A stretch of DNA of 39,387 nucleotides from Halobellus captivus (GCF_007655485.1 NZ_VJXQ01000003.1:1-39387), one strand, 5' to 3'; positions 17,580 to 25,761 are shown, counted from the stretch's first letter. The notes: a model not told the origin generated them from the sequence alone. Translations and numbers: made by a program.

Positions 17580-19253
17580 TCAGTCGTCGGCGGGTGTCGG
17601 CGACGAACCGCCGAAGCGGGCCTCGGGGACGGTTCCGTCGGCGTTCCAGTTTCGGGCCGTGTAGTACGCTTCGATCGCGGCGTCGACGTCGGGAATCTCG
17701 TAGGGGAGTTCGTCGTCAGCGCGGTCGAATCCGCGTCGGTTGTTGAAGTGCCGCTCGCGTTCGACGACGCCAGCGCCCACGTCGAGGAGTTCCTCGTAAT
17801 CCGCGTCGAACAGCACCTCGAAGGCGTCCTCGTCGATATACTGCCCCGAGAACGCGCACACGACGCCCGAGTCCCGGAACGCACAGAAGTCCTCCTGTTC
17901 GACGAGCGTCTCGACTTTGTCCGTGGTGCCCTCGGCCTCGATGACGCCGCCGTACGTGAGCCCCATCATCTCGGCGTACAGGTGGTCGCCGCCGCGGTTG
18001 GAAACGGCGTACTGGAGGCCCAGTCCGTGCAGGACGCGTCCGTCGTGGGCGGCGAACTCCATCCCCTTCATCGTCATATCCTCGACGCCCAGTTCGTCGT
18101 GAGCGCGGTGGACGCCCTCGGCGAGCAGGTCGCCGACGCCCTCGCGAGTCGCGATCCGCTCGGTCACGTCCCGAGCGAGGGCGGCGTTTCCGAACTCGCC
18201 CTCGCTGGCGAGGTAGGCGGCGACGGTGACTCCCGCCGAGATCGTGTCCATCCCGTACTCGTCGCAGAGCTCGTTCGCCGCCATCACGTCGACGATATCG
18301 CCGACGCCCTGGCTCGAACCGAACGAGTAGACCGTCTCGAACTCCGGGCCCTCGGTCTCGATGCCGCGCTCCTCGTCGCGGGTCGGAAGCTTGCAGGCGA
18401 AGGCGCACTGCGAGCACGCGCCCTTTTTGTACTTTTTCTCTTCGACGGCCGCGCCGCCGATGTCGGCGGCGTGCTCGAACTCGTACTCGGAGAAGTACCG
18501 CGTCGGCAGCGAGAAGTTGTCGTTGATGAACTCCGTACCGCCGGTCGTGCCCTGTCGCTTCATCGAATCGTCGGCCGTGGCCGCCGCGCGGTGGATCTCC
18601 CCGGCGACGTCGGCGGGCACCTCAACGGGCGGTCGAGAGTCGCCGTCGAACGTCACTAGCTTGACGTTCTTCGAGCCGAGCACCGCGCCGAAGCCGCCGC
18701 GGCCGAACGCCCGCGTGTCGAACGTCATCGCGCTGGCGAACCGGACGCGGTTCTCTCCCGCGGGGCCGATCGCGACGCAGTTGTCCGGACCGAGTTCGTA
18801 GTGTTCCTCGGCGTAGTCGCTCACCTCGCTGATGAGCGCGCCCTCCAGTTCCGGTACCGCCTCGAAGGAGACGCCGTCGTCGCGGACGTGAACGGCGAGC
18901 AGTTCGTCGCTCGCGCCGACGAGTTCGACGACGCTGTTGCCCGTTCCGGTGAAATTTCGCGAAAGGTAGCCACCGGCGTTGCTCGAACAGAGCCCGTCGG
19001 TCAGCGGCGACACCGCCGTCATATTCATCCGGCCGGTGAAGCTCATCTGCGAGTGCTGAAGCGGTCCCGTCGAGAGGTACACGCGGTTCTCCGGCCCGAA
19101 CGGGTCGGCGTCGAACGGGATCCGATCGTGCGCGAGGCGCGTCGCCGTCGCGCGGCCGCCGATCGTCTCGGCGAGGAGGTCGTCGATGTCGGTTCGCGTC
19201 GCGGTTCGCTCGGAGAGGTCGACCCTGAGAAGCGGACCCTTCGCGTGGAGCAT
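17580..19253 (-). CDS. Aldehyde ferredoxin oxidoreductase family protein (tungsten)
   Basis: Oxidises aldehydes to carboxylic acids with a tungsto-bispterin and a [4Fe-4S] cluster, passing electrons to ferredoxin. The 557-residue protein begins like the family (GPLLRVDLSERTATR, then a GG near residue 30). It carries SFTGRMNMTAVSPLTDG, a region resembling the pterin-binding FGRGGFGAVLGSKNVKL, and the cluster ligands CSQCAFAC (CxxCxxxC) with a fourth Cys in SGVVCAFSG. I chose the ATG at 19253; the open frame continues upstream, but that part is repeat-derived and not family-like. A TATA-like box at 19375-19382 (minus strand) would give a ~95-nt leader. The MoaD-like gene at 17225 is its convergent neighbour. 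Confidence 0.9.
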   Translation of the reverse strand: MLHAKGPLLRVDLSERTATRTDIDDLLAETIGGRATATRLAHDRIPFDADPFGPENRVYLSTGPLQHSQMSFTGRMNMTAVSPLTDGLCSSNAGGYLSRNFTGTGNSVVELVGASDELLAVHVRDDGVSFEAVPELEGALISEVSDYAEEHYELGPDNCVAIGPAGENRVRFASAMTFDTRAFGRGGFGAVLGSKNVKLVTFDGDSRPPVEVPADVAGEIHRAAATADDSMKRQGTTGGTEFINDNFSLPTRYFSEYEFEHAADIGGAAVEEKKYKKGACSQCAFACKLPTRDEERGIETEGPEFETVYSFGSSQGVGDIVDVMAANELCDEYGMDTISAGVTVAAYLASEGEFGNAALARDVTERIATREGVGDLLAEGVHRAHDELGVEDMTMKGMEFAAHDGRVLHGLGLQYAVSNRGGDHLYAEMMGLTYGGVIEAEGTTDKVETLVEQEDFCAFRDSGVVCAFSGQYIDEDAFEVLFDADYEELLDVGAGVVERERHFNNRRGFDRADDELPYEIPDVDAAIEAYYTARNWNADGTVPEARFGGSSPTPADD

Positions 19254-19773
19254 TTCCGGAAAGTACGGGAGCCAGCAGGTAGTTTTTTCGCCAGGAGCGA
19301 GAACCCAGACCCGACTGGGAGCGCCTCGTCGACAGCTTCGAAGCCTCGCTGTTCTCGGCGGTTTCAGCCGATCGTTTATATCCGAAGGCGAGGCCAGCGT
19401 CCCTGTGACGTGAAAGCCATCCCGCGTCGTGCAGCAGTTGCTCGGCACGGCGGCGCGGGCACGCGGGTGACGGCGTTGGCGGGGCCGCCGTCGCGCGTCG
19501 CGAGCGGGTGCCGACTGTTTGCCCAGACTGCGAGCCGTGGCTATGGTTGCGTTTGAAGCTGACTTGCTCGACCGACCGCAGGACGAGACGCAGCCAGAGT
19601 ACACGACAGACGCACCGGAGTGCACAACAGACGCTCGGGAGTGTACGAAAGGCGCATCAGAGTGTACGAAAGGCGCATCAGGACGCACGCCGTCGTGCGA
19701 TCGGGTGAACGAGGAGTTGCGAACGTTACCGTCTAACCCGCAGGCTTTTGCTCGGGCGCTCGAACAACGGGGT
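19254..19773. other. Divergent AOR-lipA spacer with inverted and tandem repeats
   Basis: This 520-bp stretch has no convincing gene. A 7-bp inverted repeat GCCTCGC (19343-19349)/GCGAGGC (19388-19394) brackets a smaller TCGGC/GCCGA hairpin and a TATA-like GTTTATATCC that could serve either strand. Further right is a 21-bp tandem repeat (19595-19678). A GGCTTTTGC element near 19742-19750 is the likely lipA promoter. Confidence 0.5.
19595..19678. repeat. 21-bp tandem repeat, four copies, upstream of lipA
   Basis: Units lie at 19595-19615, 19616-19636, 19637-19657 and 19658-19678. The last two are nearly identical (core GAGTGTACGAAAGGCGCAT) and the first two are diverged (GAGTRCACRACAGACGC). Read in frame they would add seven-residue peptides to the LipA N-terminus, but the unit is more likely non-coding because the LipA family start lies at 19774. 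Confidence 0.8.
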
Positions 19774-20703
19774 ATGAGCGGTAGGCGGAAGCCGGACTGG
19801 CTGAAGATGCGCCCGCCGTCGGGGCGGCGGTTCACCGACATCAAGCAGACGCTCCGAGATCGCGACCTCCACACCGTGTGTGAGGAGGCGAACTGCCCGA
19901 ATATGGGCGAGTGCTGGAGCGGCCGCAACGGCCCGGGAACGGCGACGTTTATGCTGATGGGCGATCGCTGCTCGCGCGGCTGTAACTTCTGCGACGTCGA
20001 GACCGGCGGGATGGAGGCACTCGATCCCGACGAACCGGCGAACGTCGCGGACGCCGTCGCGGAGATCGGACTGGACTACGTCGTGCTCACGTCGGTCGAT
20101 CGCGACGACCTGCCGGACCAGGGCGCGGGCCACTTCGCGCGGACGATCCGCGAGATCAAAGAGCGCGATCCGGGGATCTTAGTGGAAGTGCTCATTCCCG
20201 ACTTCCAAGGCGATCCCGGGCTGGTTCGAAAGATCATCGACGCCGGACCCGACGTGATCGCGCACAACATCGAGACGGTCGAACGCCTCCAGTGGCCGGT
20301 GCGGGATCGTCGCGCCGACTACGAGCAGTCGCTGTCGGTGCTCGAACAGGTGTCCGAGGAGTCCGATGTCTACACGAAGACCTCGATAATGCTCGGTCTC
20401 GGCGAGTACGATCACGAGATCTACCAGACGCTGTCGGACCTGCGCGAGGCCGATGTCGACGTCGTCACGCTGGGGCAGTATCTCCAGCCCTCGCGGACGC
20501 ACCTCGACGTCTTCGAGTACGTCCACCCCGACGCGTTCGAGACGTGGCGGCGGGTGGCCGAAGACGAACTGGACTTCCTCTACTGCGCGTCGGGGCCGAT
20601 GGTCCGGTCGTCGTACAAGGCCGGAGAGCTGTTCGTCGACGCCGTGCTGCGCGAGGGCAAGAGCGTCGAGGCCGCCCGACGGGAAGCCCGCGCGGCCGAC
20701 TGA
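19774..20703 (+). CDS. lipA: Lipoyl synthase (radical SAM)
   Basis: Inserts two sulfur atoms into the octanoyl group carried by lipoyl proteins such as glycine-cleavage H protein and oxoacid dehydrogenase E2. In this 309-residue protein the auxiliary cluster ligands are C36, C41 and C47 (CEEANCPNMGEC) and the radical SAM cluster is C66, C70, C73 (CSRGCNFC). The C-terminal RSSY motif (VRSSYKAGE), which supplies a cluster-ligand serine, is present. I chose the ATG at 19774 because it begins the conserved part and sits ~28 nt after a TATA-like GGCTTTTG; the open frame extends to 19519 through the 21-bp repeats. Confidence 0.95.
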   Translation: MSGRRKPDWLKMRPPSGRRFTDIKQTLRDRDLHTVCEEANCPNMGECWSGRNGPGTATFMLMGDRCSRGCNFCDVETGGMEALDPDEPANVADAVAEIGLDYVVLTSVDRDDLPDQGAGHFARTIREIKERDPGILVEVLIPDFQGDPGLVRKIIDAGPDVIAHNIETVERLQWPVRDRRADYEQSLSVLEQVSEESDVYTKTSIMLGLGEYDHEIYQTLSDLREADVDVVTLGQYLQPSRTHLDVFEYVHPDAFETWRRVAEDELDFLYCASGPMVRSSYKAGELFVDAVLREGKSVEAARREARAAD

Positions 20704-20762
20704 TCCCAATTTGGGGACGACGCTCCCCACAGGATTTTCACGCTTGCTCTCGGAGTCGGCGT

Positions 20763-21656
20763 ATGCCCGGAATGGACGAGGAGACCGCCGAACTGGTGTT
20801 TTCGGTTCGGGAGGACTCCCGGCGAACGGCGGTGCTGTCCCACCTCGCAAACGGCGCGAAAACCGTGCGAGACGGATCGGACACCGCGGTCAACGCGAAC
20901 GCGAAGGCGTTGCTCTCGGCGTTCGTCGACGACGGACTGGTCGATCGAGACGGAGACACGTACGCGCTGACGGACTTCGGCGAGCGCGTTCACGAGTACG
21001 CGACGCGGGACTGGAACCCCTCGAACAAGGGGACCAAACGCGCCGCGACGTTCGAGACGCTCGCCGACTGCGAATGGCACTGCTCGGCGTGTGAGCTCCC
21101 CAGCTCTCAGCCCGCGAAGGACATCCAGATGCTCCGCAAGGAGGGCTTCGAGTTCGTCCAGAACACCGGGCAGGGGCAGGGCGACTACCGGCACTGCGAG
21201 ACGTGTGCGGACACGACTTTCCATCGAAAGCTCAAGTACCCGTTCCCGACGCAGAAATCCATCACGCGACAGGAGATGCCCAACTCGTTCAAGCGACGCG
21301 TCCGCGACCACTACGACCAGCGCGACGCGTTCGACGGCTCCGCGCCGAGCACGACGCTTGAGGTCGATCACCGCGTGCCGGAAGTTCGGTGGGACGAGTC
21401 CGAAAGCTTCGACTACGACTCGATGAGCGACGAGGAGATCGAATCGCACTTCCAGATCCTCACGCGGACGCACAATCTCCTGAAGAGCCGCAAGTGCGAA
21501 TCCTGCGTCGAGAGCGGTGAGCGTCCGGCGTTTATGGAGATCGAATACTACTACGAGGGCGACGCGAAGTACGACGAGGACGTCGGCTGCGTGGGCTGTG
21601 GGTGGTACAACCCCCACGAGTGGCGCGCAGCGTTGCAAGCGGAGATCGATGGGTAA
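20763..21656 (+). CDS. HNH endonuclease of restriction-enzyme type
   Basis: A 297-residue protein with an N-terminal winged-helix-like region (~1-80, ending LTDFGERVHEY), Cys clusters C103/C107/C110 and C145/C148, and a beta-beta-alpha-metal core. The core shows Asp202-His203 in LEVDHRVPEVRW, Asn238 and Lys241 in RTHNLLKSRKCESC, then C245/C248 and C276/C279 that probably bind zinc. The EVDHR...N-x2-K pattern is that of type II restriction endonucleases of the HNH class. A C5-cytosine methyltransferase lies 3 kb downstream on the same strand, a possible partner. The ATG at 20763 is ~28 nt after a TATA-like GGATTTTC; an ATG at 20772 is an alternative. The target sequence is unknown. Confidence 0.8.
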   Translation: MPGMDEETAELVFSVREDSRRTAVLSHLANGAKTVRDGSDTAVNANAKALLSAFVDDGLVDRDGDTYALTDFGERVHEYATRDWNPSNKGTKRAATFETLADCEWHCSACELPSSQPAKDIQMLRKEGFEFVQNTGQGQGDYRHCETCADTTFHRKLKYPFPTQKSITRQEMPNSFKRRVRDHYDQRDAFDGSAPSTTLEVDHRVPEVRWDESESFDYDSMSDEEIESHFQILTRTHNLLKSRKCESCVESGERPAFMEIEYYYEGDAKYDEDVGCVGCGWYNPHEWRAALQAEIDG

Positions 21657-21684
21657 GCGAGGAAACGAAGAAGCACGGCAGTGA

Positions 21685-21757
21685 GGAAGTGAGTCAGCGA
21701 GGAAGTGAGGAAGTGAGGAAGTGAGTCAGTGAAGAAGCGAGGAGGTGAGGTCGCTGT
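21685..21757. repeat. 8/16-bp tandem repeat after the HNH gene
   Basis: Runs of GAGGAAGT, in places followed by GAGTCAGY, fill the spacer between the convergent HNH and permease genes. They form purine-rich imperfect 8-bp units with a 16-bp higher-order unit. Confidence 0.75.
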
Positions 21758-21769
21758 GGCTTAAGTCGA

Positions 21770-23164
21770 TTAGAGCCGCTCGGCGTCGGGGTCGACGTCG
21801 TGACCGCCGAAGACGCCGTTCGCTTCGAGAAGGTAGTAGATTACGACGTGCGCGAGGAACGCAGCGACGAGTCCGTTCAGCGCCGCGCCCGCCGGACCGG
21901 GTAGCACCTGCGGAGCCGCGAGACCGGGCACGACCTGCCCGGCCGTGAGAACCGCGACGATCGCGCCGACCGCGTATGCGAGGACGCCCGTCCAACGGAC
22001 GTTCGCGAATCGAACGTCACCCATCTTCGGGACGCGCATCCGCCAGCAAAGCAGGAAGTCGGCGATGAGAACGCCGCCGAGCGGCGGGACGTACTGTCCG
22101 AGCGTCGAGAGCCAGGGGAGAAGCAGGCTGTCGGCACCGACGAGCGCGAGAATAATACCGATCGCGCCGCCGACGAGGATGAAGGGCCGCTTCCGATCGA
22201 ACTCGAAGGCCTCGCTCCCGGCGACGCCGAACGCGTAGGCCGCGTTGTCGTTCGTCGTCCAGATGTTGAGAACGAGCGCGATGAGACCGACCGCCGCGAG
22301 TCCCTGCGCGGCGAGCACCTCGTAGAGGTCGCCCGCGGGGGTGACGTCGTAGACCGACCCGCCGACCGCACCGGAGAGAAAGAGGAAGCCGTTGCCGACG
22401 AGGAACGCGATGAGTCCCGCCCAGAAGCCGACGCGCGTGCTACTGGCGAAGCGCGCCCAGTTGGGGGCCTGCGTCCCGCCGCTGATGAACGTGCCGACGA
22501 CGATCGTGACCGCGGCCGCGAAGCCCATTTCGCTGGTCCCGGGGGCACTGAACAGTCCGGAGAACCCGCCGACGTCCTGCACCGCGATACCGATCGAGAG
22601 CAGGCCGACGAGAACGAGAATCGGAACCGCGACGAGCGAGAGCGTCTCCATTCCCTCGTAGCCGAAGTACGCCGTCGCGAGGTGCAGAACACCCCACAGC
22701 AGGATGAGCGCCGCCGTGAACGTCGGCGTGTCGAGGCCGAAGAACGTCGCCGTCGGGATCGCGACCATCGGAATCGTGACACCGAACCAGCCGACCTGCG
22801 TGCCGCCGAGAATGAAGTCCGCGAACTTCGCCCCCCACCGCCCGAAGCTGTATCGCGCGAGCAGGACCGTCGTCAGCCCCGCCTTCGCGGCGATGCCGCA
22901 CAGCGTCGCGACGTAGACGCCCAAGATCGCGTAGCCGACGGCCATCGCCGTCAGCATCGGTCCGAATCCCATCGCCGCGCCGACCTCAGCACCGGCCCAG
23001 ATCGTGCCCGCGAAGAACACGAAGCCGAGCAGGACAGCCGAGATGCTCACTAACCCCTTCCGCTCGGTGCCGGGAACGTGATCGAGCGGGTAGTCCGGGT
23101 CGGGTAGTTGCTCGTCGCCGAACACGAACCGTCGCCACGCGGACGTGTCGTCTTCTGTTGCCAT
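21770..23164 (-). CDS. NCS1-family nucleobase permease (cytosine permease-like)
   Basis: A 464-residue integral membrane protein with about twelve hydrophobic segments and a charged cytoplasmic N-terminus (GDEQLPDPDYPLDHVPGTERKG). The NCS1 pattern is visible: GFVFFAGTIWAGAEVGAAMG in the first helix, an early RYSFGRWGAKFADF loop, and DNAAYAFGVAGSEAFEFDRKRP in the second half. NCS1 proteins take up cytosine, purines, hydantoins or thiamin with H+ or Na+. Cytosine or a methylated cytosine is suggested by the divergent CodA-type deaminase 124 bp away. A strong TATA-like TTTTATAAAAA sits ~27 nt before the ATG, so the message is nearly leaderless. Confidence 0.9.
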   Translation of the reverse strand: MATEDDTSAWRRFVFGDEQLPDPDYPLDHVPGTERKGLVSISAVLLGFVFFAGTIWAGAEVGAAMGFGPMLTAMAVGYAILGVYVATLCGIAAKAGLTTVLLARYSFGRWGAKFADFILGGTQVGWFGVTIPMVAIPTATFFGLDTPTFTAALILLWGVLHLATAYFGYEGMETLSLVAVPILVLVGLLSIGIAVQDVGGFSGLFSAPGTSEMGFAAAVTIVVGTFISGGTQAPNWARFASSTRVGFWAGLIAFLVGNGFLFLSGAVGGSVYDVTPAGDLYEVLAAQGLAAVGLIALVLNIWTTNDNAAYAFGVAGSEAFEFDRKRPFILVGGAIGIILALVGADSLLLPWLSTLGQYVPPLGGVLIADFLLCWRMRVPKMGDVRFANVRWTGVLAYAVGAIVAVLTAGQVVPGLAAPQVLPGPAGAALNGLVAAFLAHVVIYYLLEANGVFGGHDVDPDAERL

Positions 23165-23288
23165 TGGTCACCGCTTTCGTCGTGTTTTTATAAAATTGGG
23201 GATGTCGACCACATTTGTTGTCACAGATCGGTAGCGACGGCGACGGAGAGCAAAAATTAACCGTCGAACGCCCGCGTCTCCGACTGAG
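23165..23288. promoter_or_regulatory. Divergent promoter region of permease and deaminase genes
   Basis: This 124-bp spacer carries a minus-strand TATA-like TTTTATAAAAA (about 23189-23199) for the permease and a plus-strand AAAAATTAACC (about 23252-23262) ~31 nt before the deaminase ATG. The back-to-back arrangement allows shared control by one regulator bound between the two boxes. Confidence 0.65.
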
Positions 23289-24572
23289 ATGTCCGACTAC
23301 ATCGTCACGAACGGCCGGACGATCGACGGCGACCCCGTAGACGTCGAAATTCGGGGCGGGACCGTCGAGACGATCGCGCCTGCGGGATCGGGAGATACCG
23401 GCGCGTTCGACAAGGACCGGCGGTACGACGCCGACGGCAGACTGCTCACGCCGCCGCTCATCGAGCCGCACGTCCACCTCGACGCGACGGGCACGGCGGG
23501 CGATCCGTCCTGGAACGACAGCGGGACGCTCGCCGAAGGAATCGAGGTGTGGGCCGAGTATAAGCAGGATATCACCGTCGACGATATCCTCGAACGAGCC
23601 ACGAAAACCGTCGAGTGGTACGCCGCCCACGGCGTGACGCGCGTGCGGACTCACGCCGACACGACTGAGCCGTCGCTGACGACCGTCGAGGCGCTGGTGG
23701 AGTTGAAATCGAGGGTGTCGGACCTCGTCGACCTGCAGGTCGTCGCCTTTCCCCAGGACGGCATCCTCACCGACGGGTCACACGAGGACCTGCTCCGGGA
23801 GGCGGCCGGGATGGGTGTCGATCTGATCGGCGGAATCCCGCACAACGAGTACACTCGCGAGGACGGCGTCAAGAGCGTCGAGATCGCGTGCGATCTGGCC
23901 GAACAACACGACCTCCCGTTGGATCTCCACATCGACGAGACGGACGACCCGGGATCGCGGTTCACCGAGGTGCTCGCCAGCGAGGCGCTCAAGCGCGGAA
24001 TCGGGGATCGCGTGACCGCGAGTCACACGACCGCGACGCACTCGTATAACAACGCCTACGCGGACAAACTGATCTCGATGCTCGCCGACAGCGGCGCGTC
24101 GGTCGTGACGAACCCGCCGGACAACTCCGTGTTGCAGGGCGCGTACGACGACTATCCCCGTCGGCGCGGCCACACCCGAATCGACGAACTCCGAGAGGCG
24201 GGCGTGACGGTCGGCATCGGTCACGACTCCGTGCTCGACCCGTGGTATCACTACGGCGTCGCCGACCCGCTCGACGCGGCGTTCATTCTCGCGCACTACG
24301 CCCATATGGCGGGCCGCGGGGACGTCGACGTGCTCTGGGAGATGCTCACCGAGGCGAACGCCGAGATCTTCGGCGCGGACGGCTACGGCCTGCGCGAAGG
24401 AGGCGAAGGATCGCTAGTCGTCTACGACAGCCCCGACGGGTTCAACGCGCTCCGGAGGCAGGCACCCCGAACGCTGGTCCTCCGAGACGGCGAACCGATC
24501 GCCGAGACCGAACCGAGTTCGACGACAGTCCACAGAGCGGACGGGCCGACAACGATCGATTTCAAGCGGTAG
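23289..24572 (+). CDS. CodA-type amidohydrolase: cytosine or 5-methylcytosine deaminase
   Basis: A metal-dependent deaminase of 427 residues, the same length class as E. coli CodA and alignable end to end. All catalytic residues fall at E. coli numbers: His61 and His63 (EPHVHLD), Gln156 (AFPQ), His214 and Glu217 (LHIDE), His246 (TASHTTATHSYN), Asp313 and Trp319. Residue 314 is Ser (GHDSVLDPWY; codon 24228-24230) instead of the CodA Asp314. Loss of that Asp is the known mark of enzymes that accept 5-methylcytosine, giving thymine. The next gene, 70 bp downstream, is a C5-cytosine DNA methyltransferase. The family is certain; the substrate is inferred. Confidence 0.93.
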   Translation: MSDYIVTNGRTIDGDPVDVEIRGGTVETIAPAGSGDTGAFDKDRRYDADGRLLTPPLIEPHVHLDATGTAGDPSWNDSGTLAEGIEVWAEYKQDITVDDILERATKTVEWYAAHGVTRVRTHADTTEPSLTTVEALVELKSRVSDLVDLQVVAFPQDGILTDGSHEDLLREAAGMGVDLIGGIPHNEYTREDGVKSVEIACDLAEQHDLPLDLHIDETDDPGSRFTEVLASEALKRGIGDRVTASHTTATHSYNNAYADKLISMLADSGASVVTNPPDNSVLQGAYDDYPRRRGHTRIDELREAGVTVGIGHDSVLDPWYHYGVADPLDAAFILAHYAHMAGRGDVDVLWEMLTEANAEIFGADGYGLREGGEGSLVVYDSPDGFNALRRQAPRTLVLRDGEPIAETEPSSTTVHRADGPTTIDFKR

Positions 24573-24642
24573 TCCCGTTCTCCCCCACCGGCACCCCGAG
24601 GTAATTAAATACGACCGGAAACGACACCTCAAAAGAAACCGA

Positions 24643-25716
24643 ATGCCGGACTTCGATCTCGATCGCTCGTCGATCACGGTGCTTGATCTGTTCTGCGGCG
24701 GCGGCGGCCTCTCGGAGGGCTTCCTCCAGGCCGGATACGACGTCGTCGCGGGCGTCGACGCCAACGAGGACTTTCTGGCGACGTACGAGCACAACCACGA
24801 GGACGCGCTCGCCATCGTCGCGGACCTCTCCGAAGTCGGCCCCGAGGAGTTCTTCGCGGAGTACCCGATCGAGAGAGGCGAAATCGACGTCGTGATCGGC
24901 GGCCCGCCGTGCAAGGGGTTCAGCATCGCGGGTCATCGCAACCCCGACGACGAGCGCAACTACCTCGTCGGCAACTTCATCGACTTCGTCGAATTCATCC
25001 AGCCCGCGGCGTTCGTGATGGAGAACGTCCCCGGGATCAAGTCGATGGAAGGCGGCGACACCCTGCGGGCGATACTGGAGGGCTTCGAGCGCGCGGGCTA
25101 CGAGAAGACCGCCTACGAGACGCTGAACGCCGCCGACTACGGCGTGCCGCAGAACCGCCGCCGCGTGATCTTCCAGGGGCGGCGCGACGGGTCGCTGCCG
25201 ACGTACCCCGAGCGGACTCACGGCCCCTCGAAGCAGGCGACGCTGACCGGAAAACGGCTGCAGCCGCACGTGACCGTCGAGGAGGCGCTCTTGGAGCGGA
25301 ACGGAGAGGACCGAGCCATCGAGGAGCTTCCGAACCACGACGAGACGGATCACTCCGATGACATGGTCGAGCGGATTTCCGCGGTCGAGCCCGGTGAGAG
25401 CCTCTATGAGAGTTACGGGGACAGCTGGCGGCGACTCCCGCGCGATGAGCCCTCGATCACGGTCAAAGAGAACCACAACGCGCCGTTCATCCACCCCGTC
25501 GAGGACCGGGTCGGGACCGTCCGCGAGTGCGCGGTTCTCCAGTCGTTCCCCGACGACTACGTGTTTCAGGGACCGAAGAGCACGCAGTTGAAGGTCGTCG
25601 GTAACGCCGTTCCGCCGGGACTCTCGAAGGCGATTGCGGAGGCGCTGGCCGACGACCTAGCGGCGATGGAACGGAACGCCGCCGCTGGCGGGAGTGCCGT
25701 CGCCGACGCGGAGTGA
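24643..25716 (+). CDS. C5-cytosine DNA methyltransferase
   Basis: Transfers methyl from S-adenosylmethionine to C5 of cytosine in DNA. The 357-residue protein has the motifs in canonical order: I (LDLFCGGGGLSEGF), IV with the catalytic Cys (GGPPCKGFSIAG), VI (ENVPGI), VIII (QNRRRVIFQGRR), and IX/X (VVGNAVPPGLSKAIAEAL) after a target-recognition region (~190-300). It has its own TATA-like TAATTAAATA ~35 nt before the ATG, so it need not depend on the deaminase promoter. It could be half of a restriction-modification pair with the HNH gene at 20763 or an orphan enzyme. The stop codon is in a 19-bp tandem repeat. Confidence 0.95.
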   Translation: MPDFDLDRSSITVLDLFCGGGGLSEGFLQAGYDVVAGVDANEDFLATYEHNHEDALAIVADLSEVGPEEFFAEYPIERGEIDVVIGGPPCKGFSIAGHRNPDDERNYLVGNFIDFVEFIQPAAFVMENVPGIKSMEGGDTLRAILEGFERAGYEKTAYETLNAADYGVPQNRRRVIFQGRRDGSLPTYPERTHGPSKQATLTGKRLQPHVTVEEALLERNGEDRAIEELPNHDETDHSDDMVERISAVEPGESLYESYGDSWRRLPRDEPSITVKENHNAPFIHPVEDRVGTVRECAVLQSFPDDYVFQGPKSTQLKVVGNAVPPGLSKAIAEALADDLAAMERNAAAGGSAVADAE

Positions 25717-25761
25717 CGTCGCTGACGAGGAGTGACGTCGCTGACGAGGAATGATCTTGCC
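25705..25761. repeat. 19-bp tandem repeat across the methyltransferase stop codon
   Basis: Copies lie at 25705-25723 (GACGCGGAGTGACGTCGCT), 25724-25742 (one mismatch) and 25743-25761 (about five mismatches). The TGA stop (25714-25716) lies in copy 1 and is repeated in copies 2 and 3. Confidence 0.85.

Noticed and set aside
19595-19678. CRISPR array
   Set aside because: Units are contiguous with no spacers, so this is a simple tandem repeat. The same applies to the 17-bp array at 29101 and the 24-bp array at 38703.
19519-19773. N-terminal extension of LipA through the 21-bp repeats
   Set aside because: It is absent from the LipA family, and a TATA-like element ~28 nt before 19774 favours the shorter protein; noted as a possibility only.
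19254-19928. N-terminal extension of the aldehyde oxidoreductase frame
   Set aside because: It runs through the spacer repeats and the divergent lipA promoter, and the family start is at 19253.
20292-20762. Upstream part of the HNH frame
   Set aside because: It overlaps lipA in another frame; the HNH protein has its own promoter just before 20763.
24643-25716. Phage or integrative element carrying the methyltransferase
   Set aside because: No integrase, transposase, tRNA-derived attachment site or flanking direct repeats are seen; the accessory nature rests on gene content only.
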